Below are positions 15,063-20,556 of a stretch of DNA of 20,556 bases, piece by piece. Made by a program: the position numbers and the translations under genes. The stretch spans positions 56,617 to 77,172 of the forward strand of contig DIFE01000123.1 in the NCBI GenBank assembly GCA_002418985.1. Reading direction: 5' to 3'. The notes below the pieces were generated by a model. That model was not told the DNA's origin and searched no databases. It worked only from the letters and a program-made list of their open reading frames with translations. Positions within the stretch are counted from its first letter, which is position 1. Each line of letters opens with the position of its first letter. This DNA is from Deltaproteobacteria bacterium UBA5756. GTDB taxonomy: Bacteria; Desulfobacterota; Syntrophorhabdia; Syntrophorhabdales; Syntrophorhabdaceae.

Positions 15063-15069
15063 TATAACG
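15046..15069 (-). promoter_or_regulatory. ModE-box-like sequence at the modBC promoter
   Basis: On the minus strand the left half is CGTTATAT, as in the E. coli modA operator as I remember it, followed after six bases by ATATATATCC instead of the ideal ATATAACG. The dyad is intact in the TATAT/ATATA part (G-x-TATAT...ATATA-x-C). It overlaps the -35 hexamer, where a repressor would block RNA polymerase. Confidence 0.45.
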
Positions 15070-15170
15070 GGTCATGTATGCAGTAAAGAAATATGGCCGC
15101 CCGGCTACATGCTCGCGACGACCATATCTCAATAGAAAGGATTATTAGAGGAGTTGCGTTATTAAATAAG

Positions 15171-15185
15171 ACCCTCCTTAAGGGT
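15171..15185 (-). terminator. Hairpin just after modA
   Basis: On the minus strand ACCCT-TAAGG-AGGGT followed by CTTATTT, 10 bases past the modA stop. The stem is short (5 bp) and the T-tract interrupted, so it may be an attenuating rather than complete terminator between modA and modBC. Confidence 0.45.
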
Positions 15186-15195
15186 TTTGACTTCG

Positions 15196-16008
15196 TCAAT
15201 TCGCTGCCGTGAACCCATATTTCGCCAGTATTCTTTTCCCTTCGGGTGAGACCAGAAAGTCGATAAAAGACTTTGACAGGTCAATCTTTTTCGAGTCTTT
15301 GACGACAGCTACCGGGTAGAGTATCTTCTTGTGGCTCTTGCCGGGCGCCGGGGCGACAATGGTCACTTCTTTCGAGCGCACCATCGCGTCGGTGGAAAAG
15401 ACGACACCCGCATCCACCTCGCCTCGCGCCACGTAGTCGAGCACCTGACGGACGTGTTCGCCAAAAATGAGTTTGTCCTTGATGTCGTCATAGATCTTGA
15501 AGTACTTCAAGGCCTCCTGGGCGTACATCCCCGCCGGGACGGACGCGGGATTACCGATGGCTATTTTCTTGATGCCCGTGTTTTTGAGGTCTTCGAAACC
15601 CTTCAGAGCCGCCTTTGAAGCGGCCGGCTTGATAAGGACAATGCCGTTGGCCGCAAAATCACGGCGCGTGGAGACGATGACGAGACCTTTCTTTTCGAGC
15701 TCGTTCATCTCCCGTTGTGCTGCGGAGGCAAAGACATCGACAGGGGCCCCGCCTGCGATCTGCTGCATCAGTGCTCCGGAAGAGGCGAAATTCATGAGGA
15801 CCTTTGCCTTTGTCGTATTTGCCTGCGAGGCTTCAAAGGAAGTGCCGATTTCCTTGAAGGCATTTGTCAGGCTGGCTGCCGCCGAGACGGTTAATTCTTG
15901 CTGCGCCCTCACGTCGTGGGCGGTAGCGAAGGTCAGAAGAAAGGCGAACATCATTACCGCAAGTACTGTTTTGAAGACGAAGTTTCTATTACTTTCCATA
16001 CCTGGCAT
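15196..16008 (-). CDS. modA: Molybdate ABC transporter substrate-binding protein
   Basis: Periplasmic binding protein that captures molybdate for ModBC. A signal peptide spans about 1-35 (hydrophobic VFKTVLAVMMFAFLLTFATA, cleavage after VRA). The mature start QELTVSAAASLTNAFKEIG and FASSGALMQQIAGGAPVDVFASA carry the Ser residues that bind the oxyanion; AIGNPASVPAGMYAQEAL and GEVDAGVVFSTDA are later ligand-loop motifs. Length (270 aa) is typical. The ATG at 16008 is chosen for GAGGAGC upstream. The gene is separated from modB by 171 bases with a hairpin and a second promoter, unlike the compact modABC of E. coli. Its own promoter carries a ModE-like box between the hexamers. Confidence 0.94.
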   Translation of the reverse strand: MPGMESNRNFVFKTVLAVMMFAFLLTFATAHDVRAQQELTVSAAASLTNAFKEIGTSFEASQANTTKAKVLMNFASSGALMQQIAGGAPVDVFASAAQREMNELEKKGLVIVSTRRDFAANGIVLIKPAASKAALKGFEDLKNTGIKKIAIGNPASVPAGMYAQEALKYFKIYDDIKDKLIFGEHVRQVLDYVARGEVDAGVVFSTDAMVRSKEVTIVAPAPGKSHKKILYPVAVVKDSKKIDLSKSFIDFLVSPEGKRILAKYGFTAAN

Positions 16009-16036
16009 AACTGTTGCTCCTCGGGTCGTTTTATAG

Positions 16037-16060
16037 TGTTATATACTTACGGTAATAACG
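16037..16060 (-). promoter_or_regulatory. ModE-box-like operator in the modA promoter
   Basis: On the minus strand this 24-base site reads CGTTAT, 12 bases, ATAACA: a near-perfect dyad (GTTAT/ATAAC) with the same overall length and half-site spacing as the E. coli modA operator as I recall it. It fills the spacer and overlaps the -10 of the modA promoter, exactly where a molybdate-responsive repressor should act. Confidence 0.55.
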
Positions 16061-16067
16061 CTGTCAA
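16038..16067 (-). promoter_or_regulatory. Predicted modA promoter
   Basis: On the minus strand a perfect -35 TTGACA (16062-16067) is followed by an 18-base spacer and TATAAC (16038-16043); TATATA two bases earlier gives a 16-base spacer. A leader of roughly 25 bases with GAGGAGC precedes the modA ATG. Confidence 0.65.
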
Positions 16068-16093
16068 GAGTTTTTTTGGTCTTTATGCCTTCA

Positions 16094-16343
16094 TCAGTGA
16101 TGAATGAGTTCCAGCGCTTCCTTTCTTGAAAGATTTACACCGAGGAAGAGGTTGAAAAAGTCCTGTGTTTCCCTGGCGATATCTACCCGATACAGTCAAG
16201 TCCATTTTTTCCGGGTAATCGATTCCTGTCTGGTATAGTGAACTATCGGGCTACATTCCTGTAATAACAGGGGTATCCGTCATCAAAAAAATGTCCTTCG
16301 CGGCGAACGATAAGCCATGCACGGCAGGATATCCCCGGGGTCA
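16094..16343 (-). pseudogene. Possible decayed coding remnant between modA and modE
   Basis: On the minus strand, one frame starting near 16343 reads GYPAVHGLSFAAKDIFLMTDTPV..., which resembles the amidase-family segment around the catalytic Lys (pattern HG-[LI]-x-FA-x-KD). It meets an in-frame TAG, continues as PDSSLYQTGIDYPEKMDLT, and after a frameshift near 16197 goes on as LYRVDIARETQDFFNLF... and LSRKEALELIHH to a TGA at 16094. Both parts look protein-like, yet the stretch has a stop, a frame change and no start codon. I infer a pseudogene or a remnant of two fused gene ends; amidase ancestry is only suggestive. Confidence 0.3.
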
Positions 16344-16348
16344 CATAT

Positions 16349-16384
16349 TGTAACTTGACAGGATTACAGGATATTTTCTATAAT
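16349..16384 (+). promoter_or_regulatory. Predicted promoter of the ModE-type gene with overlapping dyad
   Basis: A perfect TTGACA (16355-16360) and perfect TATAAT (16379-16384) are separated by 18 bases. The inverted repeat TGTAA...TTACA (16349-16368) encloses the -35 box and could be an operator, for example for autoregulation; it does not resemble the ModE-like boxes at modA and modB. Confidence 0.6.
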
Positions 16385-16414
16385 TGAGCTGTTAAGGGAA
16401 CAGGGGGCTCCACT

Positions 16415-16741
16415 ATGAAAGTAGGCTACAAGGTATGGATCGATAACGACGGCAAAGCATTCGGGGAAGGCCCCTACCAGGTATTGAAACGTATAGAGGA
16501 AACTGGTTCCCTGCACCGCGCGGCGCTCGACCTCAACATGTCTTACCGCAAGGCGTGGCTGATGCTTCAGGCAATAGAAAAGCGCCTGGGTTTCGCACTC
16601 CTGGAGCGCAAGGTCGGAGGCGTATCAGGCGGAGGTTCCAACATAACCCCGGAGGGAAAGAAGTTCCTGAAAAGCTACGAAGGCTTCCGCGAGGATGTCA
16701 GGATAGTTCTGGAAAAAACCTTCAAGAAACATTTTAAATAA
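16415..16741 (+). CDS. ModE-type winged-helix DNA-binding regulator (N-terminal domain only)
   Basis: A 108-residue protein matching the ModE N-terminal DNA-binding domain (LysR-like winged helix): KVWIDNDGKAFGEGPYQVLKRIEETGSLHRAALDLNMSYRKAWLMLQAIEKRLGFALLERKVGGVSGGGSNITPEGKKFLKSYEGFR. The helix-turn-helix is about 29-50. It stops after the dimerisation helix and lacks the two Mop/TOBE domains by which E. coli ModE senses molybdate. It has a ribosome site (AGGGGG) and a consensus promoter, and stands divergent to modA. It is the likely regulator of the mod genes, but how it would sense molybdate is not evident; it may need another molybdate-binding partner. Confidence 0.88.
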   Translation: MKVGYKVWIDNDGKAFGEGPYQVLKRIEETGSLHRAALDLNMSYRKAWLMLQAIEKRLGFALLERKVGGVSGGGSNITPEGKKFLKSYEGFREDVRIVLEKTFKKHFK

Positions 16742-16745
16742 GACG

Positions 16746-16830
16746 GGTTATGGGTCATAGGTTATGGGTTATGGGGAAAGCTGAAAATCTTTTCTCTTTT
16801 CCTATCACCTATAACCCATTACCTATTACC
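16746..16830. repeat. Inverted repeat built of GGTNATR heptamers
   Basis: The left arm (16746-16775) is four tandem heptamers GGTTATG, GGTCATA, GGTTATG, GGTTATG plus GG. The right arm (16801-16830), read in reverse complement, is GGTAATA, GGTAATG, GGTTATA, GGTGATA plus GG; 23 of 30 positions pair. GGAAAG/CTTTTCC next to the loop extends the stem. It lies between convergent genes and could act as a bidirectional terminator or be a dispersed repeat. Confidence 0.65.
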
Positions 16831-16855
16831 TGTCTTCATTTTACCTGTCTTCATT
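16826..16855. repeat. Perfect 15-base tandem duplication
   Basis: TTACCTGTCTTCATT occurs twice in a row (16826-16840 and 16841-16855), ending directly before the stop codon of the EF-hand protein gene. The first copy overlaps the end of the heptamer inverted repeat, which suggests a recent local duplication by slippage. Confidence 0.85.
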
Positions 16856-17698
16856 TCACTTCTTTACTGTTCGGTACTCGCTGTCGCTGAGAGAGCCGTC
16901 ACCGTTGCGGTCGTATCTCTTGAAATCTTCCATGGTGAGGGATGGTACGACTGTGCAGAGCTCCACGGGAGAGATTTTACCGTCCTTATTGTTGTCGACG
17001 TCTTTGAATGCCAGGGCATTGACCTTGTACTTGACGCGCACGGGCGTGGCCCGGTTGGATTGCTGTTTCGCCGTTTCCCGTTTCGATAGTTTGTTCTTTG
17101 ACTTTAGCGGGGCAAGTTCGTCGGCCGCTGTCTGTTCCCTGAGATCTTCGTGGAAATTCTCTCCTTTGACAATGCCGATCCCGTTTCTGATGTAACCAAG
17201 GGTGATGGTATCTCCCGTCTTGATGTCACTTACCTTCGGATAGCCGCGAACAACGGGATTGGTAAGATCGAAGGTCAGATTTTTCCCGGTGCTCTTGACG
17301 GATATGATCTTGCCGACGGTATCGACGGCGGTGACGTTACCAGTAAAGGTGATATGCGATGTCGTCCTGACCCGGATGAGGGAACCGCTCGGGCTCGGGC
17401 CCTCGGCGGGGGCCGCGCCATCAAGCCTTTCTTCACGCACCGTCTGAGTGGCTGATTTCGGTGTAGGCCCCAGCCTGGCATCTTCGTCAGGCGCGGAAAC
17501 CTGCTGCCTGGTGTCCGCAATCGGCGCTTGCCGCTGGGGCCGCGTCTTTTGCGTCGTTGGAGCCACCGTTGGTGTCAGAGACGCGGGATAACTGTGGTCC
17601 AGATATCCTGGCGGGACGTAGCTGTCCTGTGCGAAAGCGATTGTTGTGAAGGAAAAGAAAGATACCAAAAGCGCTGTGAGTAAATGGAGTTTGTTCAT
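16856..17698 (-). CDS. Secreted EF-hand protein
   Basis: A 280-residue exported protein. The signal peptide (MNKLHLLTALLVSFFSFTT..., cleavage after AFA, residue 23) is followed by a Pro/Thr/Gln-rich low-complexity stretch to about residue 105. A small beta-rich domain (about 108-180: ITFTGNVTAVDTVGKIISVK, GDTITLGYIRNG) follows, then a basic linker and two canonical 12-residue EF-hand loops: D235-N-N-K-D-G-K-I-S-P-V-E246 and D263-R-N-G-D-G-S-L-S-D-S-E274. Both have the calcium ligands at positions 1, 3, 5 and 12. The ATG at 17698 is preferred to an upstream TTG at 17713 because it starts directly at the signal peptide. The function is unknown; periplasmic or surface calcium binding is inferred. 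Confidence 0.82.
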   Translation of the reverse strand: MNKLHLLTALLVSFFSFTTIAFAQDSYVPPGYLDHSYPASLTPTVAPTTQKTRPQRQAPIADTRQQVSAPDEDARLGPTPKSATQTVREERLDGAAPAEGPSPSGSLIRVRTTSHITFTGNVTAVDTVGKIISVKSTGKNLTFDLTNPVVRGYPKVSDIKTGDTITLGYIRNGIGIVKGENFHEDLREQTAADELAPLKSKNKLSKRETAKQQSNRATPVRVKYKVNALAFKDVDNNKDGKISPVELCTVVPSLTMEDFKRYDRNGDGSLSDSEYRTVKK

Positions 17699-17778
17699 AT
17701 GATATCCCCGCAAGTTCCCATGTTTTAACGACCTTTGCCCGGCATGTCAAGATATTTAACGGGACCGGGAATATGTGC

Positions 17779-17808
17779 TTGATTTTTCACACCTCAGGCC
17801 TTTAAACT
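17779..17808 (+). promoter_or_regulatory. Weak predicted promoter of the radical SAM gene
   Basis: TTGATT (17779-17784, 4/6) with an 18-base spacer to TAAACT (17803-17808, 4/6). The ATG at 17818 lies 9 bases beyond and has no ribosome site, which would fit a leaderless mRNA. Confidence 0.3.
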
Positions 17809-17817
17809 CATTTAACC

Positions 17818-19068
17818 ATGCTGATCGAAAAGCTCATATGCGGTGTAGCCCGGAAAAAGAATGCCGATTACCTGCGCTTTGCACCGGGCGAATCCTACGA
17901 GGTCCCGAAGCCACGCGACGCCATTCCCCGGCTTCTGTATCTGCACGTGCCCTTCTGTGAGGAACTCTGCCCTTACTGCTCATTCAATCGTGTCGTCTTC
18001 AGGGAAGAGATAGCACGGGCCTATTTCAAGGCCCTGCGGAAGGAGATCGGGATGTACGGCGATCTTGGTTATGATTTCAACGCTGTGTACATCGGCGGGG
18101 GCACGCCGACAGTCCTCATCGATGAGCTGTCGGAGACAGTGAACCTCGCGAGAGGTATTTTCGGTATCCGTGAGGTCTCCGTAGAAACCAACCCGAACCA
18201 CCTGACGGAACAGAACCTGGCGCAGCTCAAGGACATGGGCGTCAACCGTCTTTCGGTGGGTGTCCAGACCTTTGACGACGGGATCCTCAGGGCCGTTGAA
18301 CGCTTTCACAAATACGGCAGCGGCGAAGAGATTGCCGGAAGACTGAAAGAAACCATGGGCCGCTTTGACACCCTCAATGTCGACATGATCTTCAATTTCC
18401 CCACACAGACAATGGAGATGCTCGAACGCGACCTTGATATCCTCACGAGCCTTGCCGTTGATCAGGCGACCTTCTACCCGTTGATGGTTTCAACCTCCAC
18501 CGAAAAGCTGATGGACAAAAAACTCGGCGTCGTCAATTACGACCGCGGCCGTGGCCTGTACATGAAGATCACCGAAGTTCTGGCAGACGACTACCGCCCC
18601 AGCACGGCGTGGTGCTTCTCCAGGGACGATGTCATGATCGACGAATACGTGGTCAATTACGATGAATATGCCGGGCTCGGCAGCGGTTCCATCGGCTACC
18701 TCGGCGGCAGCGTCTACTCCAACACCTTCGATATCCCCGCCTACGTCGATCGCCTCACCAAAGGAGAATTCCCCGTAGCCGCCCGAAAAGACTGCGGGAC
18801 CAGGGAGCGCCTGCTTTACGATTTCCTGATGAAACTCTTCGGTATCTCCCTCGACCTCGCTGAATTGTCAAAAAAGCACGGCGTAAACGCCTACCTCTAC
18901 CTTCTCCCCGAGATCACCTTCTTCCGCCTGACCGGGGCTCTGACCAGGACAGGCAACACCCTCTCGCTGACCCCCAAAGGGCAGTATTACTGGGTCATAA
19001 TGATGCGGGAATTCTTCATAGCGGTCAACAACTTCCGGGACTACTGCAGAGCGCTCATAGCCCGATAA
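17818..19068 (+). CDS. HemN/HemW-like radical SAM protein (coproporphyrinogen III oxidase family)
   Basis: A 416-residue radical SAM enzyme. The 4Fe-4S motif C47-x3-C51-x2-C54 sits in LYLHVPFCEELCPYCSF, with GGGTPT near 94-99 for SAM binding, ETNPNHLTEQNLAQLKDMGVNRLSVGVQTF and DMIFNFPTQT typical of the HemN/HemW/HutW group. The C-terminal part (about 270-410) diverges, with GLGSGSIGYLGGSVYSNTF and an end YYWVIMMREFFIAVNNFRD. Family members are haem-synthesis oxidases, haem chaperones (HemW) or anaerobic haem-degrading methyltransferases; I cannot choose between these, and no other haem gene is nearby. It is divergent to the EF-hand gene. The ATG lacks a ribosome site. Confidence 0.85.
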   Translation: MLIEKLICGVARKKNADYLRFAPGESYEVPKPRDAIPRLLYLHVPFCEELCPYCSFNRVVFREEIARAYFKALRKEIGMYGDLGYDFNAVYIGGGTPTVLIDELSETVNLARGIFGIREVSVETNPNHLTEQNLAQLKDMGVNRLSVGVQTFDDGILRAVERFHKYGSGEEIAGRLKETMGRFDTLNVDMIFNFPTQTMEMLERDLDILTSLAVDQATFYPLMVSTSTEKLMDKKLGVVNYDRGRGLYMKITEVLADDYRPSTAWCFSRDDVMIDEYVVNYDEYAGLGSGSIGYLGGSVYSNTFDIPAYVDRLTKGEFPVAARKDCGTRERLLYDFLMKLFGISLDLAELSKKHGVNAYLYLLPEITFFRLTGALTRTGNTLSLTPKGQYYWVIMMREFFIAVNNFRDYCRALIAR

Positions 19069-19149
19069 AAGACCCTCCATCTGTTAAGTTCCAGCCTGTT
19101 TTTCCGATAATAATATTGTGGGACCCCGGTTTCACGCTGGTGACGATAC

Positions 19150-20376
19150 ATGGCGAAACGGATTTGCATAACTGAGGACAGCAGGACACAGGCCAGGATT
19201 CTTGAGGATATCCTCTCGAAGAAGGGATATGCCGTCACTGTTGCCGAAAATGGCATCGACGGGCTTTATAAAGTTTCCCAGACCATGCCCGATCTGATCA
19301 TCAGCGATGTAGAGATGCCGCAGATGAACGGATATGAATTCTGCCGGACAGTCAAGACCGATGACGGGCTCAAGCACATACCCTTCGTACTCCTCACCCT
19401 GCTTTCAAACGTGAGGGACGTGGTGAAAGGCCTGGAGGCCGGTGCGGATTACTATATCACCAAACCTTACAGCCCCGATGCTCTGGGTACCACCGTGGAA
19501 TCGATACTCGCCAGGGGACCATCGGAACAAAACAGCGCCGGCCTGGCCAGTGTCGCAATAGAAGTTGATGGCAAACAGCACCGTTTTGATGCCGATCCGC
19601 AGAAGATCCTCAATTTTTTCTGCTCCACCTACGAAAACCTGATAAGCCGCAATGAAAGCCTTTCCCTTACCAAGCAGGAATTGCGGAAGCTCAATACCCA
19701 TCTCGGCGAAAAAGTACGGGAAAAGACCCGGTTCCTTGAAGGTGAGATAGCCGAGAGAGTCAAGGCCGAAAATGCCTTGAAAGAAAACCTTGGTCAAATG
19801 AGACAAACCCTCGAGGGAACCGTCAGGGCGCTGGCGACCACAATAGAGATGAGAGACCCCTATACCGCCGGCCACCAAAGGCGCGTGGCCCAACTCTCCT
19901 GTGCGATAGGAAGAAAGATGGGTTTCACCCCGGAATTCGTAGACGGCCTGGAGGTCATGGGCTTCCTTCACGATATCGGAAAGATCATCGTCCCCGCCGA
20001 GATCCTCAGCAAACCCGGCGCGCTCAACGAATTCGAGTTCAACATCATCAAAGCCCACGCGCAAGCAGGCTACAACATCCTCAAAGGCATCGAATTCCCC
20101 TGGCCCGTCGCGACAGCGACAATCCAGCACCATGAAAGGTTGGACGGCTCCGGTTACCCCCATGGCATAAGCGACGAAGCGATAATAATGGAAGCGAGGA
20201 TTCTGGCGGTAGCGGATGTCGTAGAAGCAATGGCCACACACAGACCATACCGCCCGGCTCTGGGACCTGAAATCGCCCTGAAAGAGATCGCGGATAACAG
20301 CGGAACGCGCTACGACCCATCAGTGGTGGAAGTCTGCAAGTCGTTGTTCGAGGAAAAAGAGTTCGACTTCGAATAA
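19150..20376 (+). CDS. Response regulator with HD-GYP cyclic-di-GMP phosphodiesterase domain
   Basis: A 408-residue two-component output protein of RpfG type. The receiver domain (about 1-125) has acidic residues E9/D10, the phospho-acceptor D53 (ISDVEMP), T83 and K105 (TKPY). A linker (about 130-225) with a likely coiled coil (NTHLGEKVREKTRFLEGEIAERVK within 182-225) joins the HD-GYP domain (about 227-405), whose metal and signature residues are all present: H242, H274-D275 (LHDIGK), H303, H327-H328 and the GSGYP motif (333-337), and D356. It is therefore expected to hydrolyse c-di-GMP when phosphorylated. No sensor kinase is adjacent. GGTGA lies 7 bases before the ATG. Confidence 0.94.
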   Translation: MAKRICITEDSRTQARILEDILSKKGYAVTVAENGIDGLYKVSQTMPDLIISDVEMPQMNGYEFCRTVKTDDGLKHIPFVLLTLLSNVRDVVKGLEAGADYYITKPYSPDALGTTVESILARGPSEQNSAGLASVAIEVDGKQHRFDADPQKILNFFCSTYENLISRNESLSLTKQELRKLNTHLGEKVREKTRFLEGEIAERVKAENALKENLGQMRQTLEGTVRALATTIEMRDPYTAGHQRRVAQLSCAIGRKMGFTPEFVDGLEVMGFLHDIGKIIVPAEILSKPGALNEFEFNIIKAHAQAGYNILKGIEFPWPVATATIQHHERLDGSGYPHGISDEAIIMEARILAVADVVEAMATHRPYRPALGPEIALKEIADNSGTRYDPSVVEVCKSLFEEKEFDFE

Positions 20377-20422
20377 CAAACCAGCCTGAATCGCTCGCGC
20401 AAAAAACCTGTCTCACGTTTAT

Positions 20423-20448
20423 CCCGTAACAAACGCGTAACAAACGGG
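20423..20448. repeat. 11-base tandem repeat within a small dyad
   Basis: CGTAACAAACG occurs twice in tandem (20425-20435, 20436-20446) and the pair is enclosed by CCCGT/ACGGG arms. It lies just after the HD-GYP gene and just before the right end repeat. CTGTCTCACG at 20408-20417 also matches the reverse complement of the left end repeat's edge (75-84). Confidence 0.6.
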
Positions 20449-20473
20449 ACCCATTTCGTTGCCTAAAGAATTA

Positions 20474-20539
20474 TCTCACGCCCGTTTCACCCCCCTCTGG
20501 GGGTTCGCTGGAGGCAATGAAGAAAGCATGAGGAGGAAG
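20474..20539 (-). repeat. Right copy of terminal inverted repeat with internal hairpin
   Basis: Read on the minus strand: TGCCTCCAGCGAACCCCC (20516-20499), AGA, GGGGGGT, four bases, CGGGCGTGAGA (20484-20474). It aligns without gaps to the left copy at 38-80 with 38 of 43 identical bases; CTTCCTCCT (20539-20531) matches the left outer block. The stem (C-run/G-run, 5-6 bp) is kept while the loop differs. Confidence 0.75.
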
Positions 20540-20556
20540 ACAAAAACCTTCCCGGG

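Larger units (their letters stand above)
16009..16414. other. Divergent control region between modA and modE-type gene
   Basis: These 406 bases hold the modA promoter with its ModE-like box (16037-16067), a possible decayed gene (16094-16343), small palindromes at 16235-16246 (ATAGT-GA-ACTAT) and 16258-16271 (CCTGT-AATA-ACAGG), and the modE promoter (16349-16384). No intact gene is visible on either strand. Confidence 0.7.

Noticed and set aside
19405..20241. 278-codon open frame on the minus strand
   Set aside because: Antisense to the HD-GYP regulator, which is complete with all catalytic residues.

Overview
The window reads as ordinary bacterial chromosome, about 53-55% G+C by eye, densely packed with housekeeping, envelope and cofactor genes. 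There is no tRNA, rRNA, CRISPR array, insertion sequence or phage gene that I can see. Gene content and protein style (a DUF1844 protein, NfeD with slipin, a class II photolyase, a bacterial ArsA-like ATPase, a RpfG-type HD-GYP regulator) suggest an anaerobic Gram-negative of the old Deltaproteobacteria (Desulfobacterota, perhaps a Syntrophorhabdus-like lineage). That placement is an impression from protein style, not a test.

Layout. Positions 189-8505 hold nine closely spaced plus-strand genes, probably one transcription unit: ArsA/Get3-type ATPase, rsmD, coaD, an NfeD membrane protease, its slipin partner, a DacA-type D,D-carboxypeptidase, coaBC, a DegP/HtrA protease with two PDZ domains, and a DUF1844 protein. 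This couples CoA synthesis (coaD, coaBC) to envelope maintenance and quality control. A 670-base gene-poor stretch with small repeats and hairpins follows (8506-9172), then purB on the minus strand.

Positions 10563-13570 form a divergent module. On the minus strand are a class II photolyase, an FMN-binding split-barrel protein and an unrecognised 155-residue protein. On the plus strand are a second split-barrel protein and a 58-residue protein with an Asp-His repeat at its start and a Cys-Cys-Gly...Pro-Gly-Cys tail.

Positions 13619-16741 are a molybdate uptake locus: modA and modBC on the minus strand and a short ModE-type regulator on the plus strand. ModE-box-like sequences overlap strong promoters in front of both modA and modB. 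A hairpin separates modA from modBC, so the two may be separate transcripts. Between modA and modE lies what looks like a decayed gene.

The right part holds a secreted EF-hand protein (minus), a HemN/HemW-like radical SAM protein (plus) and a response regulator with an HD-GYP cyclic-di-GMP phosphodiesterase domain (plus).

Two window-wide patterns stand out. First, the two ends carry the same hairpin-containing repeat in inverted orientation (38 of 43 bases identical in the core), so the window probably ends at a dispersed repeat family. Second, four start codons (ArsA-like, purB, modB and the radical SAM gene) lie only 5-10 bases past a predicted -10 element and lack a Shine-Dalgarno sequence. 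This suggests leaderless mRNAs, while modA, modE, the photolyase and the plus-strand split-barrel gene have ordinary leaders with ribosome sites.
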